From NCBI RefSeq assembly GCF_024137025.1, contig NZ_JAMYJR010000032.1, forward strand, positions 173,613 through 237,612: a DNA stretch of 64,000 nt, read 5' to 3'. Shown piece by piece: positions 49,601-57,799 of this stretch. The position numbers and the translations under genes are program-made. This stretch comes from Paractinoplanes aksuensis. GTDB lineage: Bacteria; Actinomycetota; Actinomycetes; Mycobacteriales; Micromonosporaceae. The notes beneath the pieces are model-generated. The model was not told where the DNA came from. It did not search any database and saw nothing but the letters and a program-made list of their open reading frames with translations. The number at the start of each line of letters is the position of its first letter. The stretch's first letter is position 1.

Positions 49601-49611
49601 CACGTGGGACT

Positions 49612-50670
49612 CTAAGCGATGCTCCAGCTCATCCGGCGCGACGTCACTGGGGTGCGTTCACCGACCAGGCGCGCGAGGTCGAGTAATCGGTTGGAGAAGC
49701 CCCACTCGTTGTCGAACCAGCCGCGCACCTTGACCCCGCCGTCGGCCGTGGTCTGGGTGCCGGACGGGTCGAACAGGCAGGACGCCGGGTTGTTCTTGAC
49801 GTCGATCGAGACCGTGGGGTCGGGGTCGTAGGCCAGCACCCGCCGGAGCGGACCGGCCGCGGCCTCGGCCATGGCCCGGTTGACCTCCTCGACGCTGACC
49901 GGCTTGTCGGTCGTGCCGGAGAGCTCGGCCAGCGACCCGATCGGCGTGGGCACGCAGTAGTAGCTGTAGCGCATCTCGCCGATCTCGGGCAGCACCACCC
50001 GCACCAGGTCACCGACCACGTAGTTGTGCGGGATGATGCTCTCGCCGGTGGCCCGGCCCAGGCGCGGGTCCTCGCGCGACGTGCCGACCACCGAGTCCTG
50101 CGCCTTCTGCCAGCCCTGGGTGGCCAGCACCACGGACGTGTGCACGCTCTGCAGGCCGAAGCGGTCGAGCAGCACCTTGGCCATCACGGTCAGGGCGTTG
50201 ACGCCGCACGAGCCGGGGGAGACGACGTCGTGCCGCTCCGGGTCGTATGTGGTGTGGTTGGCCCCGTAGACGAGGAACGCGTCCGGCTCGTCGGCCGAGG
50301 CGCTGATCACGACCTTGCGGGCGCCGCCGTGGGTGATGTGGGTGCGGGCCAGCGTGCCGGCCCGGAACCGGCCGGTGGCCTCGACGACCACGTCCACCCC
50401 GGCGTCGGCCCACGGAATGCGTTCGGGCCGTTCATGGTGGAACGCGCGGATCGCATGGTCATTCACGACCAAATGATCGGCGCGGGCCGTGACGGTGCCG
50501 GGAAATGCGCCACGAATGCTGTCCCGACGCAGCCCGTAGGCCATTTTCTCGGTCGAGGCAAGGTCGTTTACGGCGGCAATGGATATGCCGAGATCGGGGG
50601 ATGCGGCTACTATGCGCGCGAGGCTGCGGCCGATCCGCCCGAATCCGTTGATGCCGATCGTGACACTCAT
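49612..50670 (-). CDS. Divergent glyceraldehyde-3-phosphate dehydrogenase-like protein
   Basis: The ATG follows GAGGAG. The 352-residue protein has the NAD site INGFGRIGRSLARI and a GAPDH catalytic Cys155 in SPGSCGVNAL, where canonical enzymes read SNASCTTNCL. The canonical catalytic His region (HAxTxxQ) reads HTSVVLATQ, so a His at the usual spacing appears to be missing. The terminal WFDNEWGFSNRLLDL segment is normal. It may be a non-phosphorylating or otherwise specialised paralogue. A palindrome upstream could be its operator. Confidence 0.75.
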   Translation of the reverse strand: MSVTIGINGFGRIGRSLARIVAASPDLGISIAAVNDLASTEKMAYGLRRDSIRGAFPGTVTARADHLVVNDHAIRAFHHERPERIPWADAGVDVVVEATGRFRAGTLARTHITHGGARKVVISASADEPDAFLVYGANHTTYDPERHDVVSPGSCGVNALTVMAKVLLDRFGLQSVHTSVVLATQGWQKAQDSVVGTSREDPRLGRATGESIIPHNYVVGDLVRVVLPEIGEMRYSYYCVPTPIGSLAELSGTTDKPVSVEEVNRAMAEAAAGPLRRVLAYDPDPTVSIDVKNNPASCLFDPSGTQTTADGGVKVRGWFDNEWGFSNRLLDLARLVGERTPVTSRRMSWSIA

Positions 50671-50756
50671 GGAACGTTCTCCTCGGCCGGTTTGACGGTG
50701 CTGTCGCGCGCCCGAGGTCGTCCGACACCCGGCGTCACATGCTCGACACTATGAGT

Positions 50757-50771
50757 CGTGCAACTTGCACG
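50757..50771. promoter_or_regulatory. Perfect 15-bp palindrome upstream of the GAPDH-like gene
   Basis: CGTGCAA-C-TTGCACG is a perfect inverted repeat 87 bp upstream of the GAPDH-like start, in the 304-bp gap before the MarR gene. MarR-family operators are palindromes of this size, so it may be bound by the MarR protein encoded next to it. Apart from this site, nothing distinctive was seen in 50,671-50,974. Confidence 0.5.
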
Positions 50772-50974
50772 TCAACGCACGCTGCATCACAGACTGTCCA
50801 TGATCGGCGGTCGCCGGCGACATCCACGATCGTCTTCGTGCCCATTTACCTGCTGATCCTTGTTCACCCACAAGCATCGGCCGCTGCGCCTTTCGGACGA
50901 GGCTTGCGCAAATCGGCCAGTGAAGGAAGATGTGAAACAATTCATCTGCCGGGATTCGATTTTTCGGGAATCGA

Positions 50975-51403
50975 TCAGTGGGCGGCCGCAATCACCCGGG
51001 TGAGTGCCGTGTGCAACGACTCCAGCTCCGCGATAGGCATACCCAATCGGGCGACGATCGCGGGCGGGATCTTTTCGGCCTCGGCCCGCAGGGCACGGCC
51101 CCGCTCGGTCAGCGTCACGGCCAGGCTGCGCTCGTCGCTGGGGTCGCGCTGCCGGTCGACGTACCCGATGGTCTCGAGTCTCTTGAGCAGTGGCGAGAGG
51201 GTGCCCGGGTCGAGCTGGAGCAGCCGGCTGAGATCCCGCACGGACAGCGGCGCGTGTTGCCAGAGGGCGAGCATCACCAGGTATTGCGGGTGGGTCAGGC
51301 CCATCGGCTCGAGCAGCGGGCGGTAGAGGGCCACCACGCTGCGCGAGGCCACCGACAGGGCGAAGCACACCTGGCGTTCCAGTTCGAGCGGGTCATCGGC
51401 CAT
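50975..51403 (-). CDS. MarR/OhrR-family transcriptional regulator
   Basis: The 142-residue protein has the winged helix of MarR (LSVRDLSRLLQLDPGTLSPL, then LKRLETIGYVDRQRDPSDER). The N-terminal QVCFALSVASRSVVALYRPL carries a Cys13 aligned with the redox-sensing Cys of OhrR. It could sense organic peroxide; no ohr gene is adjacent. Its target may be the palindrome upstream of the GAPDH-like gene, or the adjacent MFS gene, which ends 17 bp upstream on the same strand. Confidence 0.8.
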   Translation of the reverse strand: MADDPLELERQVCFALSVASRSVVALYRPLLEPMGLTHPQYLVMLALWQHAPLSVRDLSRLLQLDPGTLSPLLKRLETIGYVDRQRDPSDERSLAVTLTERGRALRAEAEKIPPAIVARLGMPIAELESLHTALTRVIAAAH

Positions 51404-51419
51404 CCCTCCAGCGTAGCGA

Positions 51420-52619
51420 TTAGTTTGTGCCCCAACGATCCACGGTGAGGACGGTGCCGAGCAGGGCCAGCAGCAGGCCGGTGAACCACAGCAGCGAGGT
51501 CGTCGCGGCTACGAAGTGGCCGGCCAGGCCCAGGCCGAGCACGGGGCCGACCAGGCCCAGATAGGCGATCAGGAACAGCCCGGCCAGGCTTTCGCCGCGC
51601 TGGTGGGCCGGGGCGGTGGCGGCGATGGTGCCGACCGCCGACTTGAACAGGATCCCGGCGCCGGCGCCGGCGATCGCGCCGCCGATCAGGAAGATCGTCA
51701 AGGAGGTGGTCGAGATGCCGGTGGCCAGCGTGATCAGACCGGCCGCCTGCGCGGCGAGGCCGATCGGAAAGCGGGCGCTGACGGACTGGCCGACGGCGCC
51801 GGCCCCGAAGACCACGAAGACGACCACGCCGGCCAGCAGGCGGCTCGGGTGGTGCAGCGCGCCGGCCACGAAGCTGGGCGCGAGCGACGTGAACAGGCCG
51901 AACACGGCGAACGCGGCGAAGGCCGAGGCGGTGGCGACGACCACGGTCCGGCGGGGGCCGGCGATCCGCACGCCCTGCGGCCGGTACTTCGGGCGCACGG
52001 CGGGCGCGGTCACCGTCTCGGGCGCGGCGGCGACGGCGACGACGCTGAGGGCCAGCAGGATCAGAAAGACGACGTACGGCGTACGCAAGGGAGAAGCCAC
52101 GAATTGGGCCAGGGCGCCCGCCACGAGCGTCCCGGCGCCGAGCCCGCCCAGATTGGCCGCCGACGACACCACCTCGAAGCGGGTCCGAGCCGCCTCGGGC
52201 CGGTGCGCTGTGTGCAGCTCGAGCAGGTAGGCCGTGGCCGTGGCGGTCAGCAGGCCGACGCCCAGCCCGGTGAGGAACCGCGCGACGATCAACCCGGACA
52301 GCGCCGTCCCGGTGAGGAAGACCACGCCCGCGAGGATCTCCAGCCCGAGCGCGGCCTGGAGCACACGGCGGCGCCCGGTCCAGTCCGAGACGGGCCCGGC
52401 CAGCAGCAGGCTGACGACCACGCCGATCGCGTAGACCGCGAACACGACGGTCACGGTGAGCGCGGAGAAGCCGTCGGCGCGCTGGTAGAGCGGGTAGAGC
52501 GGGGTCGGCACGGTCGAGAAGGCGAGCGCGACGAGATAGACAGCGGCGATCAGCCAGAAACCCCGGCCGTGGCGCGGCGAACCGTGCAGCTTCGGCCGAG
52601 GGCGGGTCAGGACGGTCAT
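51420..52619 (-). CDS. MFS exporter
   Basis: The 399-residue protein has about twelve hydrophobic segments and the MFS loop SDWTGRRRVLQAALG between helices 2 and 3. It belongs to the drug-efflux-like branch; substrate unknown. It is divergent from a LysR regulator across a 66-bp gap, the classic arrangement in which LysR activates the transporter. Confidence 0.82.
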   Translation of the reverse strand: MTVLTRPRPKLHGSPRHGRGFWLIAAVYLVALAFSTVPTPLYPLYQRADGFSALTVTVVFAVYAIGVVVSLLLAGPVSDWTGRRRVLQAALGLEILAGVVFLTGTALSGLIVARFLTGLGVGLLTATATAYLLELHTAHRPEAARTRFEVVSSAANLGGLGAGTLVAGALAQFVASPLRTPYVVFLILLALSVVAVAAAPETVTAPAVRPKYRPQGVRIAGPRRTVVVATASAFAAFAVFGLFTSLAPSFVAGALHHPSRLLAGVVVFVVFGAGAVGQSVSARFPIGLAAQAAGLITLATGISTTSLTIFLIGGAIAGAGAGILFKSAVGTIAATAPAHQRGESLAGLFLIAYLGLVGPVLGLGLAGHFVAATTSLLWFTGLLLALLGTVLTVDRWGTN

Positions 52620-52685
52620 GGCTTGAGCGTGCGTCGGCGGATCATCATCACCAAGGATGATTACTACTACCTACAATCACTTCTC

Positions 52686-53576
52686 GTGCTGGAACTTCGA
52701 CACTTCGAGTACTTCGTGGCCGTGGCCGAGGAGCGCAACTTCACCCGGGCCGCGGCCCGCCTGCACGTCGTGCAGTCCGGCGTCTCGGCCGTGATCAAGG
52801 CGATGGAGCGGGAGCTGGGCGCCCGCTTGCTCGAACGCACCTCCAAGCGGGTCGCGCTGACCGACGCCGGGGAGGCGCTGCTGCCCCGGGCCCGGGCCGC
52901 GCTCGACGCCGTCCGTGACGCCCGGGACGCGGTCGACGAGGTGCGCGGCGGTCTGCGCGGCACGGTCCGGGTCGGCACCCTCATCTCGGTCGACCTCATC
53001 GACGTGCCGGCCCTGCTCGGCGCCTTCCACCGGGAGCACCCGCACGTCGGCCTGCGGCTGCACGTCTCGCCCCGGGGCTCGGTGGGCCTGCTCGACTGGC
53101 TGGCCGACGGCACGCTCGACCTCGCGTTCGTCTCGGCGCCGGGCCGCCCGCCGACCGGCATCCGGGTCCGGCCGATCGCCTCTCGCCGGCTCGAGCTGGT
53201 GCTGCCCGCGGGCCACCGGCTGGCCGGCGCGGCCGAGGTGCGCGTGGCCGACCTGGCCGGGGAGCCGTTCGTCGACTTCCCGGTGGGCTTCGGCAACCGC
53301 ACCGTCGTCGACAAGGCGTTCGCCGCGGCCGGCGTGCAACGGCACGTGGCGATCGAGGTCACCGACATCGCCACCGGCGCCAGCTTCGTCCGCGAGGGTC
53401 TCGGGGTGGCTGTCCTGCCGCCGTTCGTGGTGCCGGACGACCGTACGGGCCTGGTCCTGCGCACCGTGGCCGGGGCCGACCTGGAATGGCCGCTGGGCCT
53501 GGCCGTGTCCGCGGTGCGCCGGCCCAGCGCCGCGGCCCGGGCCCTTCTCACCCTCATCGACGAGAAGGTCGGTTAG
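52686..53576 (+). CDS. LysR-family transcriptional regulator
   Basis: The GTG at 52,686 starts a 296-residue protein: VLELRHFEYFVAVAEERNFT, then RAAARLHVVQSGVSAVIKAM forming the LysR HTH, followed by a two-lobed ligand-binding domain (RGTVRVGTLISVDLID). The open frame extends upstream, but that part is the shadow of the MFS gene. It probably controls the divergent MFS gene. Confidence 0.88.
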   Translation: MLELRHFEYFVAVAEERNFTRAAARLHVVQSGVSAVIKAMERELGARLLERTSKRVALTDAGEALLPRARAALDAVRDARDAVDEVRGGLRGTVRVGTLISVDLIDVPALLGAFHREHPHVGLRLHVSPRGSVGLLDWLADGTLDLAFVSAPGRPPTGIRVRPIASRRLELVLPAGHRLAGAAEVRVADLAGEPFVDFPVGFGNRTVVDKAFAAAGVQRHVAIEVTDIATGASFVREGLGVAVLPPFVVPDDRTGLVLRTVAGADLEWPLGLAVSAVRRPSAAARALLTLIDEKVG

Positions 53577-53621
53577 TCAGAAACGGTCACATGAAACCCT
53601 TTCGTCCGTAAAGCTGCAAGA

Positions 53622-54755
53622 GTGACAGAGCAACAGCCGACCGAGTCGGTGCTGCGGTTCCGGCGGTTCGCGCTGGCCGTCTGCGTGATCGGTGTGCTCG
53701 TCCAGCTCGGCCTGACCGCGTACTACCTCGGCATGGGCCACAAGGCGCAGCCCCGCAACGTGCCGGTCGGCCTGGTGGCCGCGCCGAGCGACCGGGCCGA
53801 GGTCGTCGGTCTGCTGACCCAGCAGGGCGTTTTCAAGGTCACCGACTACGCGACGGTCGACGACCTCGAGGTCGCGATCAAGCGCCGGGACGTCTACGGC
53901 GGGGTCGACATCACCGGGGCCCAGCCCCACCTCTACGTCGCCTCGGCCGCCGGCCCGGCCGCCGCCACCCTGTTGCGCACCACGTTCACCACGGTCGTGC
54001 AGCAGCAGGCCGCGGCCACCCTGGACCAGCTGGCCAAGAGCGGGGACCGCATCCCGGTGGCCCGGGCCCGTGCGCTCAACGCGCCGCCGCCGATCACCGA
54101 CGTGGTGCCGCTGCCCGACGACGACGTCAACGGGGCCTCGCTCGGTTTCCTGACCCAGGCCCTCGCGCTCGGCGGCACGGTCGCCTCGATGGGACTCGGC
54201 CGGCTCATCCCGCGCACCCGCCGCTCCTGGCGCCGGGGCATCGCCCACGTCAGCACGCTCGCCGTCTACGCCGTGGCCTCGGCCGCGGTGGTGCTGTGGT
54301 CGATGGGCTGGTTCGGCGTGGGCATCACCGCCGACCGGGGCGAGATGCTGGCCATCTTCTCGCTGATCTCGCTGGCCATCACCGCCTCCACGGCCGGGGC
54401 GGTGGCCATCTTCGGCGCGCCCGGGGCCGTGATCGGCGCGCTGTACTTCACACTGGGCACGGTGATCTCGGGCGCGAGCATCCTGCCCGAGTTCCTGCCC
54501 GACTTCGGCCGGATCCTCGGGGTGAACCTGCCGACCGGGGCCGGGGTCCAGGCCGTACGGGACAACCTGTACTTCCCGGCCGCCGAGATCAGCCAGCACC
54601 TGACCGTGCTCGCCCTCTACGGCGGCATCGGCGCGCTGATCGTGCTGGTCACCAACATGCTGCCCAACCGGCGCAACCAGACCTCCGAGGTCGAGCTCGA
54701 CCTGGCCCACCGGCTCGAGGGCGCCGAACGCCGCGAACCGGTGAACTTGACGTAG
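53622..54755 (+). CDS. DUF3533/YhgE-Pip-like membrane protein
   Basis: The GTG at 53,622 starts a 377-residue protein with one N-terminal membrane segment (ALAVCVIGVLVQLGLTAYYL). An extracellular domain follows (about 40-165: NVPVGLVAAPSDRAEVVGLL, YGGVDITGAQPHLYVASAAG), then six C-terminal hydrophobic segments. This is the ABC-2-like layout of YhgE/Pip and DUF3533 (SNG1-like) proteins, related to envelope and efflux functions in actinobacteria. Function not established. Confidence 0.65.
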   Translation: MTEQQPTESVLRFRRFALAVCVIGVLVQLGLTAYYLGMGHKAQPRNVPVGLVAAPSDRAEVVGLLTQQGVFKVTDYATVDDLEVAIKRRDVYGGVDITGAQPHLYVASAAGPAAATLLRTTFTTVVQQQAAATLDQLAKSGDRIPVARARALNAPPPITDVVPLPDDDVNGASLGFLTQALALGGTVASMGLGRLIPRTRRSWRRGIAHVSTLAVYAVASAAVVLWSMGWFGVGITADRGEMLAIFSLISLAITASTAGAVAIFGAPGAVIGALYFTLGTVISGASILPEFLPDFGRILGVNLPTGAGVQAVRDNLYFPAAEISQHLTVLALYGGIGALIVLVTNMLPNRRNQTSEVELDLAHRLEGAERREPVNLT

Positions 54756-54792
54756 GCCCTCAGGTTTCCGCGCGGGTGCCGAACAGGAGTCC

Positions 54793-55395
54793 GTGGGGAT
54801 CGAGAGAATGGGCGCGCGGATCGCGGACATCCAGAGCCGCATGATCGCGCTGCAGACCCAACAGGCCGGCCGGAACATCCAGCAGCAACAGACCAAGCCG
54901 ACCGCCGGCGCCGAGGGCGGGACCTTCGCGAACGCGCTCGAGAACGCGGTCGCGCAGACCTCCACCAGCAACAAGTCGTACTCGCTGAACAGCAAGGGCA
55001 TCCCGACCGAACTGGCCTCCTACGGCAACGGGCGGATCCCGGCGGCGGCGCTGGAGCAGGTGGGCAACACCCGGCACAAGCTGTGGGCGCCGGCCGCCGA
55101 GTCGCTCAACCGGATGATCAGCGATGCCAAGCGCGAGGGCGTGAACATCGGCATCACCGACTCGTATCGCCCGTACGCCGAACAGGTCGATCTGGCCCGC
55201 CGCAAGGGGCTCTACTCCCAGGGCGGGCTGGCGGCCAAGCCCGGCACCAGCGAGCACGGCTGGGGCATGGCCACCGACCTCGACCTGAACTCCAAGGCGC
55301 AGACCTGGATGCGGGCCAACGCCGAGAAGTACGGCTTCTCCGAAAATGTCCCGCGCGAGCCGTGGCACTGGGAGTTCAAGCCCAAGTCCGCCTAG
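54793..55395 (+). CDS. M15-family (VanY-type) D-alanyl-D-alanine carboxypeptidase-like protein
   Basis: The GTG at 54,793 follows ACAGGAG. The 200-residue protein has a C-terminal M15 domain with ITDSYRPYAEQVDLARRKG, TSEHGWGMATDLDL (zinc His and Asp) and EPWHWEF (zinc His). There is no signal peptide. The N-terminus (IERMGARIADIQSRMIALQ ... GTFANALENAV) resembles N-terminal regions of flagellum-associated peptidoglycan hydrolases and FliE-like proteins. That suggests export by the flagellar system or a separate role in wall remodelling. Confidence 0.75.
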   Translation: MGIERMGARIADIQSRMIALQTQQAGRNIQQQQTKPTAGAEGGTFANALENAVAQTSTSNKSYSLNSKGIPTELASYGNGRIPAAALEQVGNTRHKLWAPAAESLNRMISDAKREGVNIGITDSYRPYAEQVDLARRKGLYSQGGLAAKPGTSEHGWGMATDLDLNSKAQTWMRANAEKYGFSENVPREPWHWEFKPKSA

Positions 55396-56189
55396 ACCCG
55401 GGCCACGATCTCCCCGTGCAGCAGTGACATCCAGCCGTCTTCGTCGGCGGCCCACTGCTGCCAGGCGGCCGAGATGCGGGTCAGGTCGTCGCGGGTGGCG
55501 GCGCCGGTGCGCTCGGCCGTGTCAGCCATCTGCGACTTCAGGATCCGGTCGGCCCACATGCCGCCCCACCACTCGCGATCGGCCGGGGTGGCGAAGCACC
55601 ACGTGCTCGACGACGCCGTCACGTCGGTCAGCCCGGCCGCGTGGGCCCAGGCCAGCAGCCGGCGACCGGCGTCCGGCTCGCCGCCGTTGCCCCGCGCCAC
55701 CCGTTGATAGAGCGCCAGCCACTCGTCGAGCGCGGGCAACTGCGGATACCAGGTGAAGGCCGCGTAGTCGCTGTCGCGGACGCCGATGAGGCCGCCCGGT
55801 TTGGTGACCCGGCGCATCTCGCGCAGCGCGGCCACTGGGTCGCCCAGATGTTGCAGCACCTGGTGGGCGTGCACGACGTCGAACGTGTCGTCGGCGAAGT
55901 TCAACCGGTGCACGTCGCCGACGGCGAAGTCGACGTTGGTCAGACCGCGCCGGGTGATCTCGGCCCGGGCCAGGTTCAGCGCGTCCTCGGTCACCTCGAG
56001 GGCGGTGACCCGGGCCGGGGTGACGAGGCTCGCGAAGTCGGCGGTGATCGTGCCGGGACCGCAGCCGATGTCGAGCACCGTCACGCCGGAGGAAAGATGC
56101 GGCAGCAGGTACTCCGCCGAATTCTCTGCGGTGCGCCACCGGTGCGAGCGCAAGACCGATTCATGATGACCGTGGGTGTACGTCGCCAT
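55392..56189 (-). CDS. Class I SAM-dependent methyltransferase (UbiE-like)
   Basis: The 265-residue protein has motif I VTVLDIGCGPGTITADFA, motif II LEVTEDALNLAR, and HRLNFADDTFDVVHAHQVLQ with LREMRRVTKPGGLIGVRDS. The pattern is that of Methyltransf_11/25 enzymes. Substrate unknown. Its 3' end overlaps the convergent peptidase gene by 4 bp. Confidence 0.85.
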   Translation of the reverse strand: MATYTHGHHESVLRSHRWRTAENSAEYLLPHLSSGVTVLDIGCGPGTITADFASLVTPARVTALEVTEDALNLARAEITRRGLTNVDFAVGDVHRLNFADDTFDVVHAHQVLQHLGDPVAALREMRRVTKPGGLIGVRDSDYAAFTWYPQLPALDEWLALYQRVARGNGGEPDAGRRLLAWAHAAGLTDVTASSSTWCFATPADREWWGGMWADRILKSQMADTAERTGAATRDDLTRISAAWQQWAADEDGWMSLLHGEIVARV

Positions 56190-56301
56190 GCCGTTGACCG
56201 TATGCCTGCTGTCCCCTTATGTGGGACAAAAATCCCACTGAGTGAAACGTCAAGGGCAAACTGATTTCTCCGTACGCAGATCAAGCCGTACTTTTGTGGC
56301 C

Positions 56302-57324
56302 ATGAGGATCGGCATTGTGGGCGCGACGGGACAGGTGGGCAGCGTCATGCGGCGCATCCTGGCCGAGCGCGAATTTCCGTTGGGTCAGCTCCGTCTGTTC
56401 GCGTCCGCTCGCAGCGCGGGCCGCACCCTGCCGTGGGGCGCCGGCGAGGTGACCGTCGAGGACGCGGCGACCGCCGACTACAGCGGTCTCGACATCGTCC
56501 TGTTCTCGGCCGGTGGGGCCAGCTCCAAAGAGCTCGCGCCGCGCGTGGCCGAGGCCGGCGCCGTGGTCATCGACAACTCGTCGGCCTGGCGCATGGATCC
56601 CGAGGTCCCGTTGGTCGTCAGCGAGGTCAACCCGCAGGCCGCGGCCAACCGCCCCAAGGGCATCATCGCCAACCCCAACTGCACCACCATGGCCGCGATG
56701 CCGGTGCTGCGCCCGCTGCACGACGAGGCCGGCCTGCTCGCTATGGTCGCCACCACCTACCAGGCCGTCTCCGGCGCCGGGCTGGCCGGCGTGAGCGAGC
56801 TCGACGAGCAGGTGAAGAAGGTCAGCGACCGCGCCACCGAGCTCACCCACGACGGCTCGGCCGTCGAGTTCCCGGCCCCGCGCTCGTTCGCCAAGCCGAT
56901 CGCGTTCAACGTGCTGCCACTGGCCGGCAAGATCGTCGACGACGGCCGCGAGGAGACCGACGAGGAGCAGAAGCTCCGCAACGAGAGCCGCAAAATTCTC
57001 GATATCCCGTCGCTGCTCGTCTCGGGCACCTGCGTGCGCGTCCCGGTCTTCACCGGTCACTCGCTGCAGATCAACGCCCGCTTCGCTCGCCCGCTGTCGC
57101 CCGCGCGCGTTCGCGAGCTGCTGGCCGTCGCGCCCGGCGTCGAGCTGTCCGACGTGCCGACCCCGCTCGAGGCGGCCGGTCGCGACCCGTCCTACGTGGG
57201 CCGCATCCGGGCCGACGAGACGGTCGAGAACGGCATCGCCCTTTTCGTCTCGAACGACAACCTGCGCAAGGGGGCCGCCCTCAACGCGGTTCAGGTCGCG
57301 GAACTGGTCGCCGCGTCGCTGTAG
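56302..57324 (+). CDS. asd: Aspartate-semialdehyde dehydrogenase
   Basis: The 340-residue enzyme reduces aspartyl phosphate to aspartate semialdehyde for lysine, methionine, threonine and diaminopimelate. The NADP site MRIGIVGATGQVG, catalytic Cys127 in NPNCTTM, and VVIDNSSAWRMDPEVPLVV are all canonical. The ATG at 56,302 is chosen over a longer frame reading into the promoter. It stands alone, without an aspartokinase gene, and ends at a strong terminator. Confidence 0.95.
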   Translation: MRIGIVGATGQVGSVMRRILAEREFPLGQLRLFASARSAGRTLPWGAGEVTVEDAATADYSGLDIVLFSAGGASSKELAPRVAEAGAVVIDNSSAWRMDPEVPLVVSEVNPQAAANRPKGIIANPNCTTMAAMPVLRPLHDEAGLLAMVATTYQAVSGAGLAGVSELDEQVKKVSDRATELTHDGSAVEFPAPRSFAKPIAFNVLPLAGKIVDDGREETDEEQKLRNESRKILDIPSLLVSGTCVRVPVFTGHSLQINARFARPLSPARVRELLAVAPGVELSDVPTPLEAAGRDPSYVGRIRADETVENGIALFVSNDNLRKGAALNAVQVAELVAASL

Positions 57325-57339
57325 CCCGCTTAGCTCAAG

Positions 57340-57367
57340 ACCGCCCCGGCCGTGTGGCCGGGGCGGT
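57340..57367 (+). terminator. Rho-independent terminator of asd
   Basis: ACCGCCCCGGCC (57,340-57,351) pairs with GGCCGGGGCGGT (57,356-57,367) over a 4-base loop, followed by TTTT at 57,367-57,371. It is the clearest classical terminator in the window. Confidence 0.9.
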
Positions 57368-57461
57368 TTTTGTTGTCCTCGCCTCATACTCCAATGTGGA
57401 AATCTAGGACTTTTTGCCCGAATCGGTGGCGGATGGTCGGTTTGAGGTGCAGAGTGATTGC

Positions 57462-57665
57462 ATGAGCGACAGTGGGTCCGGCGGCGGCTACTTCTGGTGC
57501 CTCCGCCACCATCGAGTCGAGAGTGGCGACGACGTTTGTCCTGCTCAATATCGACTTGGCCCCTACGCCACGGCCGACGAAGCTTCGCATGCCCTCGAGA
57601 CGGTCGAGAAGCGCAACGCGGACTGGGACGCCGAGGATGCCCGCTGGAACGGGGAGGTCAGCTGA
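57462..57665 (+). CDS. Conserved small hypothetical protein
   Basis: The ATG at 57,462 gives 67 residues: GYFWCLRHHRVESGDDVCPA, then RLGPYATADEASHALETVEK and WDAEDARW. This WCLxHHxVE ... CPA ... LGPY pattern is a recurrent small actinobacterial protein, with two Cys and two His that could bind zinc. It is followed by the histone-like gene. Function unknown. Confidence 0.75.
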   Translation: MSDSGSGGGYFWCLRHHRVESGDDVCPAQYRLGPYATADEASHALETVEKRNADWDAEDARWNGEVS

Positions 57666-57799
57666 CCGCGGCGCCGACTCTCTGAGTTCAGCCGCCTCCA
57701 GCTTCGCTATCGATCGTTCTCTTACTGAACGTCGCAGTCTCCGTGCGGAGACGAGCCCGCAGCCATTCGCGCAGTCATTCGCAAGGAGGAAACACCCAG

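Noticed and set aside
51516..52685. Long upstream extension of the LysR open frame
   Set aside because: It is Gly/Asp/Arg-rich and mirrors the MFS gene on the other strand; the LysR HTH begins at the GTG at 52,686.
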